This document shows positions 34,136 to 42,353 of a stretch of DNA of 64,000 bases, piece by piece. Position numbers and translations under genes: made by a program. Origin of the DNA: Dehalococcoidia bacterium (GTDB lineage: Bacteria; Chloroflexota; Dehalococcoidia; Bin125); contig JAJDWB010000009.1 of assembly GCA_022825855.1 (NCBI GenBank), positions 62,001 to 126,000 of the forward strand. Direction: 5' to 3'. The notes under the pieces were generated by a model that saw only the letters and a program-made list of their open reading frames with translations, did no database searches and had not been told where the DNA came from. Within the stretch, counting starts at the first letter, position 1. Every line of letters starts with the position of its first letter.

Positions 34136-37100
34136 TGGCGCAACGAGGGGTAGCGGGCGGCGGGGAGACGATGCGCGAACTGGCATTGCTGGCGATCCGC
34201 CGGATCACGTCCGCGCCGCGCCTCTCGGCGGTGCTCCTGATCGGGGCGCTGCTCGCGGTCGGGCTGGCCAGCAGCGCGCCGATCTTCATCGAGGCGGTGC
34301 GCGACCTGGGCCTGCGGCAGACGCTGGCCGAGGCCGATCCCGCCTCACTCGACCTGCGCTTCGCGCGCAACAACGTGACTGCCGATCCGCAATCAGTCGA
34401 GTCGGTCGAGTCGGTGATCCGCAGCGAAGCCGACGCCGCCGCGAGCGGACTGACCGTCGGGCGGACCAGCGCGATGCGGACCGGCGGCTATCTGCTGCGC
34501 ACGGACGATCAGCCCTTCAATCCGCCCAATCCGCCGCACGCTACGTTCGTGGCTCAGAGCGACCTTGAGGAAGCGTCGGCGCTGGCCGAAGGTCGCTATC
34601 CCCGGGCCGCGGAGGGCCGAATCGAGGTCGTGGTTGAGGCGGCCCAGGCAGAGCGATTCGGGCTGGACGTCGGCGACGAGCGCCTGGCCCAGCCCTTCTG
34701 GCTGGGGCAGCAGCACGAGACGCGGGTCCGGATCGTGGGCCTGATCGAGGCCTCAGACGATGTGCGCCGCTGGTCCACGCTCGATCCCGTCTTCCTGCCG
34801 GTCGCGGCGCGGGACTCGGAGCTGCGCTTCTGGACGACGCGCGAGTCGATCCTCGGCATCCTCGCCCAGCAGTCGCCGACCCTGCGTCTGACGCTGCTGG
34901 AGCGTTACCGCACAGATCTGAGCGGAGTCTCGGCGGCCGAGGCGTCGGCGGCGGCCGAAGCGCTGGAACAGATGACGCGCCGGATCGCTCAGGCGCTCGA
35001 CGGCGTGCAGCAGGAGACCGAGCTGGTCGACACGCTCTCCGGATTCAGCCGCCGATTCCAGTTCGCGCAATCGACGCTCTTGATGATCGTGCTGCAACTG
35101 GTGGGCGCGGTGCTGGTCTACGCGGTGGTCGCCTCGGCCATGCTGGCCGAGCAGCGCACCGAGGACACCGCCTGGCTGCGATCGCGCGGCGCGCGCCAGC
35201 GCGACGTGGCGCTGCTGCACATCGTCGAGGCGGCCATCCTGACCATGCCGGCGGTCGTCCTGGGTCCCCTGATCGGAGTGGGGTTGATCAGCCTGCTCGG
35301 CTTCGTCCCTCCCTTTGATCAGGCGCTGTCCGAGATTGGACTGGGACCGTTCCTGCCCGCGCCGCTGCCGGCCGAGTCCTGGTACCTGGCGCTGGGCGCA
35401 GGCGCGCTGGCGCTGCTGGCCCAGGCCGTGCCGACCTACAGGGCGACCCGCCAGACGATGGTCACGACCCGCCGCGAGCGCGGCCGACCGCCCGCGTCGT
35501 GGACGCAGCGCGCGCTGATCGACGCCGCCGTCGCCGCGCTGGGGGCGCTGCTGATCTTCGAGCTGCAGTGGGCCGGCGATCCGATCGATTCGCCGCTGGT
35601 CGGCGAGACGCGGCTGGACTGGCTGGCGGTGGCGACGCCGACGGTGCTGCTGTTCGTGGTCGGCCTGATCGTGCTGCGCCTGTTCCCCCCGATGATGCGG
35701 CTGCTGGCGCGGCTGGCGTCGCCGCTGCGCTGGTTCACGCTGCTGCTGGGCGCCTGGTACCTGGGCCGCACGCCGACGCACTACGCGCGGACCGTGCTGC
35801 TGCTGACGATCGCCGGCGCGCTGGCCGTCTTCGCGGCCTCGTTCCGGACCACGCTGGACGCCTCATACGACGATCGCGCCCTGCACGCGGTCGGCGCGGC
35901 GGTCCGAGTGCAGGAGCCGCTCTCGCAGACCCTGCCATTCGATCGGATTGCCGAATCGACCGGCCAGCCGGTCGCGCAGGTGCAGCGGATCACGGGCACG
36001 TTCGACGGCGACGAGGACTCGGGCAAGCTGCAGATCGTCGCCTTGGACGCCTCAACGGTCGCCGGCCAGATGCGCGACGGCCAGGTCGATTGGTCGATGT
36101 CGCCGCAGGAGCTCGACACGCTGGGCCGGCCGGTCTCACAGGTCGAACGCCCGATCCTCGAGTCCCGTGGATCGGTCGGTCTGCGCCTGACTCCGGTGGG
36201 CATCGGCCAGAGCGTCACGCTCGGGATCAAGGTCCAGGACGCGATCGGCCGCTACTGGTGGTATCAACTCGGCGAGCTCGACTCGCCCGGCGCCGACGTG
36301 GTGGAGCTGACTTCCGTGATCGGCGACGAGCCGACGCTCTACCTGCCGCTCGAAGGCGCTCGGCTGGTCGAGCGCCGCAGCGCCTGGCGTCCGGGAGTCG
36401 AGGAGCGTCCCGAGTGGCCGCTGCGGTTGGTCTCGGTCGATATCGGCCTGGCCCGAGCGCCGGGCGCGGTCGTCCTGCACACGCTCGAGTACCGCTCCGG
36501 CGGCGAGACCCGCGTGATCGCCGACTTCAATCTCGACGAGTGGGAAGCCATGCCGCTCTCGGCGGGCGAGGATGCGGTCGACCGCCTGGAGGCCGTGTCG
36601 GGCGGCTCGCAGTTCCGCTGGGACGCGACCCCGACCTCGCTGCGCGGCGTCCATTACCGCGGCGACACGGACCCGCTGCCCGTGCTGCTCTCGTCTGCGG
36701 CGATGTCCCAGGGCCGGCTGCAGATCGGCGAGCTGGTCCGCCTGCGCATCGGTCCGACGCCGATGCGCTTCGAGGTCGTGGGAGAGTTCGAGACCTTTCC
36801 CACGTACGACGAACAGCGCGACGATCCGATCGTGATCGTCGATCGCGCGTCGCTGGTCGCACGCATCTACGGCAGCGCCTCGGCCGGCGTGTCGCTGGCA
36901 GTGGACGACGAGCTCTGGGTGTCGGCGCAGGCTGAGCGGTGGGGTTCGATGCTCGCCGCTCATACCGCGCCTGCGGACGAGCAGGCCGGAACGCAGTTCG
37001 TCGAGAACGACGCTACCGCGGCGATCAATGGTGTCCTCACACTCGACCAGGCGCGCGACGGGCTGGCCGCCGATCCGCTGATTGTCGCCTCATGGAACGG

Positions 37101-37512
37101 GGTGTTCATCGGCGCGCTGGCGGCGGTGGCGATTGCCTCGGCGTTCGGGTTGGTGGTGCTGACGGCGGTCACGGCCCAGGCGCGCAAAGTGGAGTTCGCG
37201 GTCTGCCAGAGCGTCGGCATGAGCATGCGCCAGATCCTGGCGATGATCGCGCTGGAGCAGTTGATCATCATCGCCATCGGCCTGGGCGCGGGACTGGTCG
37301 TGGGCACGCAGGCCGGCGCGATCCTGCTCGACTTCTTCGCGCTCACGCCGGACGGCCGCGACGTGGTGCCGCCGCTGCAATTCATCGTCGATTGGCCGGG
37401 CGTGGCCGTGCTGTTCGGCGCGCTCGCCGGCCTGTTCGCTCTCAACCTGGGCGCGTTCCTCTGGTTCCTGCGCCGGATCGAGCTGCACGGGGCCTTGCGC
37501 TTGGCCGCATAA
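34135..37512 (+). CDS. FtsX-like ABC transporter permease, large, second of a pair
   Basis: A 1125-residue paralogue of the previous gene in the same order of segments. A TM helix lies near 30-50, then an external domain, a TM cluster (about 320-340, 375-400, 415-435, 465-480, 500-520 and 540-565), a second external domain (about 580-950), and three terminal helices with LVVLTAVTAQARKVEFAVCQ. ATG 34135 overlaps the previous stop; ATG 34171 (MRELALLAIRRI) is an alternative start. The two permeases probably heterodimerise and need an ATPase encoded elsewhere. A 23-base tandem repeat covers its stop codon. Confidence 0.85.
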   Translation: MAQRGVAGGGETMRELALLAIRRITSAPRLSAVLLIGALLAVGLASSAPIFIEAVRDLGLRQTLAEADPASLDLRFARNNVTADPQSVESVESVIRSEADAAASGLTVGRTSAMRTGGYLLRTDDQPFNPPNPPHATFVAQSDLEEASALAEGRYPRAAEGRIEVVVEAAQAERFGLDVGDERLAQPFWLGQQHETRVRIVGLIEASDDVRRWSTLDPVFLPVAARDSELRFWTTRESILGILAQQSPTLRLTLLERYRTDLSGVSAAEASAAAEALEQMTRRIAQALDGVQQETELVDTLSGFSRRFQFAQSTLLMIVLQLVGAVLVYAVVASAMLAEQRTEDTAWLRSRGARQRDVALLHIVEAAILTMPAVVLGPLIGVGLISLLGFVPPFDQALSEIGLGPFLPAPLPAESWYLALGAGALALLAQAVPTYRATRQTMVTTRRERGRPPASWTQRALIDAAVAALGALLIFELQWAGDPIDSPLVGETRLDWLAVATPTVLLFVVGLIVLRLFPPMMRLLARLASPLRWFTLLLGAWYLGRTPTHYARTVLLLTIAGALAVFAASFRTTLDASYDDRALHAVGAAVRVQEPLSQTLPFDRIAESTGQPVAQVQRITGTFDGDEDSGKLQIVALDASTVAGQMRDGQVDWSMSPQELDTLGRPVSQVERPILESRGSVGLRLTPVGIGQSVTLGIKVQDAIGRYWWYQLGELDSPGADVVELTSVIGDEPTLYLPLEGARLVERRSAWRPGVEERPEWPLRLVSVDIGLARAPGAVVLHTLEYRSGGETRVIADFNLDEWEAMPLSAGEDAVDRLEAVSGGSQFRWDATPTSLRGVHYRGDTDPLPVLLSSAAMSQGRLQIGELVRLRIGPTPMRFEVVGEFETFPTYDEQRDDPIVIVDRASLVARIYGSASAGVSLAVDDELWVSAQAERWGSMLAAHTAPADEQAGTQFVENDATAAINGVLTLDQARDGLAADPLIVASWNGVFIGALAAVAIASAFGLVVLTAVTAQARKVEFAVCQSVGMSMRQILAMIALEQLIIIAIGLGAGLVVGTQAGAILLDFFALTPDGRDVVPPLQFIVDWPGVAVLFGALAGLFALNLGAFLWFLRRIELHGALRLAA

Positions 37513-37554
37513 CCGACGTGCGGTTGGCCGCATAACCGACGTGCGGTTGGCCGC
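37501..37554. repeat. 23-bp tandem repeat over a stop codon
   Basis: TTGGCCGCATAACCGACGTG CGG is present twice in full and a third time in part (TTGGCCGCCTAACG). The first copy contains the permease's last codons and TAA stop. Each unit contains the short inverted repeat CCGCA...TGCGG. Confidence 0.9.
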
Positions 37555-37561
37555 CTAACGC

Positions 37562-38131
37562 TTAGCCCAGCCGGAAGGGCGGGTAGCGGTCGGTGATCAG
37601 CAGGAAGGCGTAGGCCTCGACGCGAAGCAGCCAGCGCTCGACGTTGAGCATGTAGGTGAACAGCGGCCGCGGGTAACTTCCGGTGAAGATGATCGCCAGC
37701 CAGGCGATCAGCACGACCGGAAGCTGCAGGAATCCGAGCACGGCCAGCACGATGTAGTGCGGGATCGCCAGCAGCCACTTGACCAGCGGCAGCCAGCGGC
37801 TGAGCTGGGCCGCGTCGGGGTAGTCCAGATCGAGTTTGACCGTCTGCTCCTCGTCGGTCGAGGGATACTGATCGGTCATCAGGTTGAGGTAGGCGTTGAC
37901 GCGGTTCCAGAGCCGGGTCATCTCGAGATTGAAGTCGAACCACCAGCGCGGATACTTGCGCCGCACCAACAGCATCAGCAAGACCGGCACCGACATGAAG
38001 CCGGGCATGAAGTACATGAGGAACAGGATCGGAATGGCGAACAGGGGTCGCAGCAGGGTCGAGATGCGGTCCAACGATTGTGGATACTCGATGTCGAGCC
38101 GGGCCGGGTACTCGTCGGCGTCGCGCTGCAT
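37562..38131 (-). CDS. DUF4389 membrane protein
   Basis: The start ATG 38131 follows GAGGAG and gives 189 residues; the frame is open to 38224 but without a ribosome site. It matches DUF4389: paired repeats of a pattern with ...YPQSLDRISTLLRPLFAIP, RRKYPRWWFDFNLEMTR and SRWLPLVKWLLAIPHYIVL, then ITDRYPPFRLG at the end. About four TM helices are evident (about 23-50, 118-160). Its function is unknown; the family is common in Actinobacteria and Chloroflexota. It is convergent with the permease operon. Confidence 0.82.
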   Translation of the reverse strand: MQRDADEYPARLDIEYPQSLDRISTLLRPLFAIPILFLMYFMPGFMSVPVLLMLLVRRKYPRWWFDFNLEMTRLWNRVNAYLNLMTDQYPSTDEEQTVKLDLDYPDAAQLSRWLPLVKWLLAIPHYIVLAVLGFLQLPVVLIAWLAIIFTGSYPRPLFTYMLNVERWLLRVEAYAFLLITDRYPPFRLG

Positions 38132-38227
38132 GTGATCGCTCCTCGCGGGTGATTCCTTCGCCGGAATCGTGGGGCTGAACCGGTTGGCGTTGATCGTACC
38201 GACTTCGGCGGTGTCCCGCCTCATGGT

Positions 38228-38836
38228 TCAGGGCGCGATGCCGAGCGTGCGCTGGATCTGGCGGACGTGGAAGAGCTGATGGTCGGCGGCGGTCAGCGCG
38301 AGCGTGCGCAGCGACATGTCGAGCACGTCGCCGTCGAGCTCGATGTTGGCCGGCTCGCGCAGTTGGGCGGCGGCCAGTCCGTCGAGCAGGCGCTCGGTGT
38401 CCTCGCGCACGCTGGTCAGCGCCCAGCGCAGTTCGGGCAGCGAGGCGTCGGTCTCGGTGTCGGGCAGGGTCACGCCGCCGACCCTGGGCACGGCGAGGCC
38501 GGGCGCGACTTCGCGGCGCAGCAGCATGAGCTGCGGATGCAGCCAGCGCTCCGAGTGGACCAGGTGCAGCAGGATCTCGCGGACCGACCACTCGGCCGGC
38601 GTCAGGCGTTGGCCGAGGGAATCGTCGGCGCAGAGGTCGAGCAGCGCGCGTAGCTCGCCGAAGTTCTCGGCCAGCGCGGCCTGGACATTTACAAAGTCAG
38701 CGATGATGTTTACCTCAACCTGTTCCCGCCGCCGGCGACATCGCGCACAGTGTCGGTCAACGGCGGCGGCGGGACAACTCCACGCACTCGCTGGCGCAGG
38801 CGCTGCGCCCAGCGACGAGAGAGCATCCGGCTCCAT
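38228..38836 (-). CDS. DinB-like protein, start uncertain
   Basis: The conserved part (about 38228-38695) is a DinB four-helix bundle: SVREILLHLVHSERWLHPQL, WALTSVREDTERLLDGL, TLALTAADHQLFHVRQI. The three-His metal site of the family is present (His in HLVHSE, His pair in DHQLFHVRQ). DinB proteins are often thiol or glutathione S-transferase-like. No ATG, GTG or TTG is suitably placed at the domain start. The nearest ATG (38836) adds about 45 Arg/Pro-rich residues and overlaps the start of the divergent dUTPase gene by two bases. GAGGT precedes an ATC ATC pair near 38690, so a non-standard start is possible. Confidence 0.65.
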   Translation of the reverse strand: MEPDALSSLGAAPAPASAWSCPAAAVDRHCARCRRRREQVEVNIIADFVNVQAALAENFGELRALLDLCADDSLGQRLTPAEWSVREILLHLVHSERWLHPQLMLLRREVAPGLAVPRVGGVTLPDTETDASLPELRWALTSVREDTERLLDGLAAAQLREPANIELDGDVLDMSLRTLALTAADHQLFHVRQIQRTLGIAP

Positions 38837-39719
38837 GGCCCGTGTCCGAGAGACTCCGTCCCGCGCCGAGCAGTTGGCCGTGGAACCGACGATCAGCCCC
38901 GAGGCGCGGGCCGAGCTGGCCCGGGGCGCGGCCCAGTGGGACGCCAAGCAGTTCTTCGACGCGCACGAGACCTGGGAAGAGATCTGGCAGGTCGAGCGGC
39001 GCAGCATCCGCAGCTTCTACCAGGGACTGATCCTGCTGGCCGCCGGCCTGCATCACTGGACCGGCACGCACCGGCCGCGCGGGGTGCGGATCAAGCTGGC
39101 ATCGGGCATTGAACGCCTGGCGGCCTACGCGCCGTCGTACCTGGGAGTGGACGTGTCGACGATGATTGCCGATGCGGCCGCGCTGCTGCGCCAGGCGCCC
39201 ACCGATCCGGCCGTGTTGGCGGACACGCCGCCGGATCGCTTCCCGCCGTTCCGTTGGGCTGTGACGGACGGCGGGGAGCACGGGCCTCTGCGTGTGCGGC
39301 GACTGCGAGCGGCGGCGCAGTTGCCCACGCGCGGCTCCGAGCTGGCCTCGGGCCTCGACCTCTATGCCGAGTTGTCCGAGCTGGGCGGCGCGATCACGCT
39401 CTCGCAGATGCCGCAGGCGGTGCCGACCGGGATCGCCTGCTCGCCGCCTGACGGCTGCGAGATCCAGATCCGGCCGCGCTCCGGTCTGACGCGGCGCGGC
39501 GTCGAGATCGGCTGGGGCACGGTCGACGCCGACTATCGCGGCGAGCTGCTGGTCTCGATGTTCCTGCGCGGCCCGGCGGGGCGCGGCTACCGGATCGAGC
39601 AGGGCGACCGGATCGCGCAACTGGTGGTTGCGCCGGTCGTGCTGGCCCAGGTCGAAGAGGTCGAGGAGCTTGAGCAGACGCAGCGCGGCGGCGGCGGCTT
39701 CGGCTCGACGGGTCGTTGA
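38835..39719 (+). CDS. DUF309-dUTPase fusion protein
   Basis: A 294-residue fusion. Residues about 22-105 are a DUF309 domain (FDAHETWEEIW at 41-51, FYQGLILLAAGLHH). Residues about 155-294 are a complete trimeric-type dUTPase with all five motifs: ASGLDLYA 171-178, RPRSGL 213-218, GTVDADYRGEL 228-238, QGDRIAQLV 256-264 and RGGGGFGSTG 284-293. dUTPase turns dUTP into dUMP, which protects DNA from uracil and feeds dTMP synthesis. I infer the N-terminal domain is structural or regulatory. The CrcB gene follows after three bases. Confidence 0.9.
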   Translation: MARVRETPSRAEQLAVEPTISPEARAELARGAAQWDAKQFFDAHETWEEIWQVERRSIRSFYQGLILLAAGLHHWTGTHRPRGVRIKLASGIERLAAYAPSYLGVDVSTMIADAAALLRQAPTDPAVLADTPPDRFPPFRWAVTDGGEHGPLRVRRLRAAAQLPTRGSELASGLDLYAELSELGGAITLSQMPQAVPTGIACSPPDGCEIQIRPRSGLTRRGVEIGWGTVDADYRGELLVSMFLRGPAGRGYRIEQGDRIAQLVVAPVVLAQVEEVEELEQTQRGGGGFGSTGR

Positions 39720-39722
39720 TCG

Positions 39723-40094
39723 ATGACCGTCGCCGCGATTGCCTCGATTGCGCTGGGCGGCGCCGCCGGTTCGGTGCTGCGCTACGTGCTCAACCGCTGG
39801 GTCGGCCAGCCCGACGGATTGCCGCTTGGGATCCTTGTCGTCAACCTGAGCGGCACGCTGGCGCTGGGACTGGTCGCGACGCTGTTCCTCGACCGGCTCG
39901 GTGTGCCCGACAATCTGCGCCTGGCGATCACGGTGGGACTGCTCGGCGGCTTCACGACGTTCTCGACCGTCTGGCTCGACACGCTGCATCTGCTCAACGG
40001 GGGCCGCTGGGCCTGGGCGCTGACCAACCTGCTGGTCTCGGCGATCGGCGGTCTGGCCGCCGCCTGGCTGGGCCAGCAGCTCGCCCGGCTGTAG
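39723..40094 (+). CDS. crcB: Fluoride channel FluC/CrcB
   Basis: A 123-residue, four-helix membrane protein. The family's pore features are present: Asn41 in VVNLSGT and the phenylalanine box GGFTTFSTVW at 75-84. FluC dimers export fluoride passively. A single-gene form implies a homodimer in dual topology. It starts three bases after the dUTPase stop, so it is probably cotranscribed. No fluoride riboswitch is seen upstream because it is internal to an operon. Confidence 0.92.
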   Translation: MTVAAIASIALGGAAGSVLRYVLNRWVGQPDGLPLGILVVNLSGTLALGLVATLFLDRLGVPDNLRLAITVGLLGGFTTFSTVWLDTLHLLNGGRWAWALTNLLVSAIGGLAAAWLGQQLARL

Positions 40095-40123
40095 CGACCC
40101 GACTCTCAGCGCGCCGCAATCGT

Positions 40124-40208
40124 CAACCACGACACAACAGGCCACAACAACAGCACATCTGTACATATACCATCAATCACAAACGCATGTTCACTGAAAG
40201 GACAAGCC
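40124..40208 (+). promoter_or_regulatory. Conserved 5' leader of the acidic-tail gene family, copy 2
   Basis: CAACCACGACACAAC (40124-40138) is followed by GTACATATACCATC and CAATCACAAACGCATGTTCA, then CTGAAAGGACAAGCC before the ATG. Block order and spacing match 5428-5502, with a 10-base insertion of AACA-rich sequence. ACATATAC could be a -10 region. Confidence 0.6.
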
Positions 40209-40565
40209 ATGACCGCAGAACAGGCCACCCGCCAACAAATCCACGACCGCTACTGGGCCATCGCCAACAACCCCGAGGAACGCGGCTACGTCCAGGTCCG
40301 CGCACTCGACTCCCTCTGCCGCATGCTCGACCTCTTCCCCCGCGGCCAACAGCCCAACGGCGTTCCGGAGCCGCCGCTGCCCGACTTTGACGACCCCGAA
40401 GTCCTCGTCTGCCTGATGAGCGACGAGCAGATCGACCGCCTGATGGCCATGGAACGCGCCGAAGCCAAACGCAGAGTCGAAGCCGAAGCAAACGCCGAAG
40501 CGGAAGCCGAGCAGGACGAAGAAGACGACGAATCCTCCAACCCCGACGAGGACGAACCTCCCTAA
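40209..40565 (+). CDS. Small protein with acidic C-terminal tail, duplicated family, copy 2
   Basis: A 118-residue paralogue of 5503..5853. The head (about 1-50) and the tail (EQDEEDDESSNPDEDEPP) are nearly identical, while the middle (PNGVPEPPLPDFDDPEVLVC) has no counterpart in copy 1. A conserved SDEQIDRLMAMER helix precedes the Ala/Glu segment. Such mosaic conservation suggests either recent gene conversion of the ends or diversifying change in the middle. It is flanked by the copied leader and palindrome block. No family name is assigned. Confidence 0.7.
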   Translation: MTAEQATRQQIHDRYWAIANNPEERGYVQVRALDSLCRMLDLFPRGQQPNGVPEPPLPDFDDPEVLVCLMSDEQIDRLMAMERAEAKRRVEAEANAEAEAEQDEEDDESSNPDEDEPP

Positions 40566-40830
40566 TACCCGCTTCACCCCTCAGGGGGCAAGAGCCTTCC
40601 GGTCCCCTCTCCCCGAGGGAGAGGGTTAGGGTGAGAGCCTGCCCCCGCGAAGGCGGGGGGCCCTCCCACAGTTTTTTTCAGCGCTTAGGGACCGTTCCCA
40701 GCAACCCCTACCCAGTCGCCCCCGCGCAGGCGGGGGCTCCGCGCAGCCTGCCCCTGGCTTGAACGGGGGGCGGGGGCAGCGCGGCGAGACAAGCGCTCGC
40801 TGGCCCCGCCTGCGCGGGGCCGACGTCTAT
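40566..40830. repeat. Palindrome cluster, copy of the block at 5854-6146
   Basis: No gene is seen here. The block contains CCCTCTCCCCGAGGGAGAGGG, CCCCCGCGAAGGCGGGGG, a T7 run, CAGCGCTT, and one copy of the 40-base unit that is tandem at 6010-6125. The order of parts equals the first locus, so the duplicated cassette is about 650 bases long including the gene. Confidence 0.8.
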
Positions 40831-40896
40831 AGCTGTACGCAGTAGAGCGGGAATGTGTATAGAGTGGCTACAGGCGACGGGGCGGTTGAGTCTCTG

Positions 40897-42237
40897 ATGA
40901 CATCACATCTATGGATTGACCGGCGACGCGCCGTTGCCTCCATCATGCTCGCCGCCGCGCTGTTCGCCGGCGCGTTTCTGTTCAGCGGCTGCGGCCTGTT
41001 CGGCGGCGACGACGAGACGCCCGCCGTGGTCGAGCCGCCCGAGTCCACCGCCCAGACCCAGGAGCAGGAGACGCCCGCGGCGACCGCCGAGACCGCGGCG
41101 GACCAGCAGCAGGAGCAGCAGACCGAGGCGGTCCGCGTGACGACGTCGCCGGAGGACGAGACGGAGCAGCAGGAGCAGGCCCAGGCGGAGACGGGTGAGC
41201 AGGAAGTCGAAGCCGACGGCAGCGTCTACGTCGTCCAGGCCGGCGACACGCTGGCCGATATTGCGAACCGGCTGGGCGTGCGGATCGACGATCTGATCAC
41301 GCTCAACGGCATCCAGGACCCGGATCGAATCAGCGTCGGCCAGATCCTGCAGATTCCGCGCCCGGAACCGACCGCCGCCCCTGCGGACGACGCAGACCAG
41401 GCCGAGACCGAGCAAGCGCAAGAGTCGGAGCAGGACGAGCAGGAGCAGGTCGAGCCGCCCGAGGTCGAGCTGCCCACGGTCGCCGTGCCGGCCGCGACGC
41501 CGACCGAGGTGACCTACACCCAGTTCCCCCAGCCGGGTCCGGACGAGACGACCGAGACGATTCCCGACCCGCCGGCCAACTTCCTCCAGTACGGCGCGGC
41601 GGCGCTGCCCTGGCTGCACGGGATCACCGAAGTCACCCCGATCATCGAGCTGTTCAAGGCCTGGCCGATGCCGCCGCTGGCGGTGGGCCATGACCGCGTT
41701 GTGCTGGTCGACACGAGCGGCACGGGCAGCTTCGCGGCCTCGATCGTCTACACCGACCCGAACTCCTTCGGCGCGGCCGTGCCCTTCTCCAATCTCGTCG
41801 TCTACGACCCGGTGCCGGGCAACGCGTCCCGCTACCGGATCGCCTACGACCACGCCCAGGCCTACGCCCGCGAGGTGCAGGGCATCCAGCAGCTCTCCGA
41901 CTGGGACCTGACCGGCGACGACATCCGCGATCTGACCTTCCGCGAGATCACCTGCGACGACACGGGCTGCGTGAGCAGCTTCTACATCCTCACCGCGACC
42001 GGCGACGGCTACCGGACGATCACGGGCTCGGCGGCGCAGGTCGCCGAGGTCTCCAGCATCGAGATCGAGGATCGCACCGGCGACGGCGTCCTCGACCTGG
42101 TGATCTCCGGTCTCGCGACGGACGAATCCGCGGCGTCGCAGTACACCTTCGTCTTCAGCGCGCGCGGCAACGACCTGGTGGAGGCGTTGCGCATCTCGGC
42201 CGGCGAGCAGACCGACTCGGACACGCTCGACGAGTAA
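40897..42237 (+). CDS. LysM-domain lipoprotein
   Basis: ATG 40897 gives 446 residues. A signal with lipobox FSGC (near residue 31) indicates a lipoprotein. A Gln/Glu/Thr-rich linker spans about 38-105. One LysM domain at about 108-153 has YVVQAGDTLADIANRLGV and RISVGQILQIP, which binds glycan chains of peptidoglycan or similar polymers. A second acidic linker leads to a C-terminal beta-rich domain (about 235-446; HGITEVTPIIELFKAWPMPP, GDGVLDLVISGL) that looks like an FG-GAP/VCBS-type repeat but is not assigned. The linker style matches the VWA lipoprotein at 6147..8045. Confidence 0.82.
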   Translation: MTSHLWIDRRRAVASIMLAAALFAGAFLFSGCGLFGGDDETPAVVEPPESTAQTQEQETPAATAETAADQQQEQQTEAVRVTTSPEDETEQQEQAQAETGEQEVEADGSVYVVQAGDTLADIANRLGVRIDDLITLNGIQDPDRISVGQILQIPRPEPTAAPADDADQAETEQAQESEQDEQEQVEPPEVELPTVAVPAATPTEVTYTQFPQPGPDETTETIPDPPANFLQYGAAALPWLHGITEVTPIIELFKAWPMPPLAVGHDRVVLVDTSGTGSFAASIVYTDPNSFGAAVPFSNLVVYDPVPGNASRYRIAYDHAQAYAREVQGIQQLSDWDLTGDDIRDLTFREITCDDTGCVSSFYILTATGDGYRTITGSAAQVAEVSSIEIEDRTGDGVLDLVISGLATDESAASQYTFVFSARGNDLVEALRISAGEQTDSDTLDE

Positions 42238-42353
42238 GGGCCGGGAGACGGGAACGCGCCCCGGCGCCGGGCGTTTGCCTGCGCTGGGTTGCGGTCATAG
42301 CCTCAAGCGGTGAGCCTGCCTGGTGGGGCTGCGCGCGACGGGTAGTGTGACCG

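Noticed and set aside
29924-34186. A 1420-codon minus-strand open frame
   Set aside because: Only its last 264 codons are a gene (the alpha/beta-fold protein). The rest is antisense to the FtsX permease, is Arg/Gln/His-rich as expected of a GC-rich shadow frame, and has no domain.
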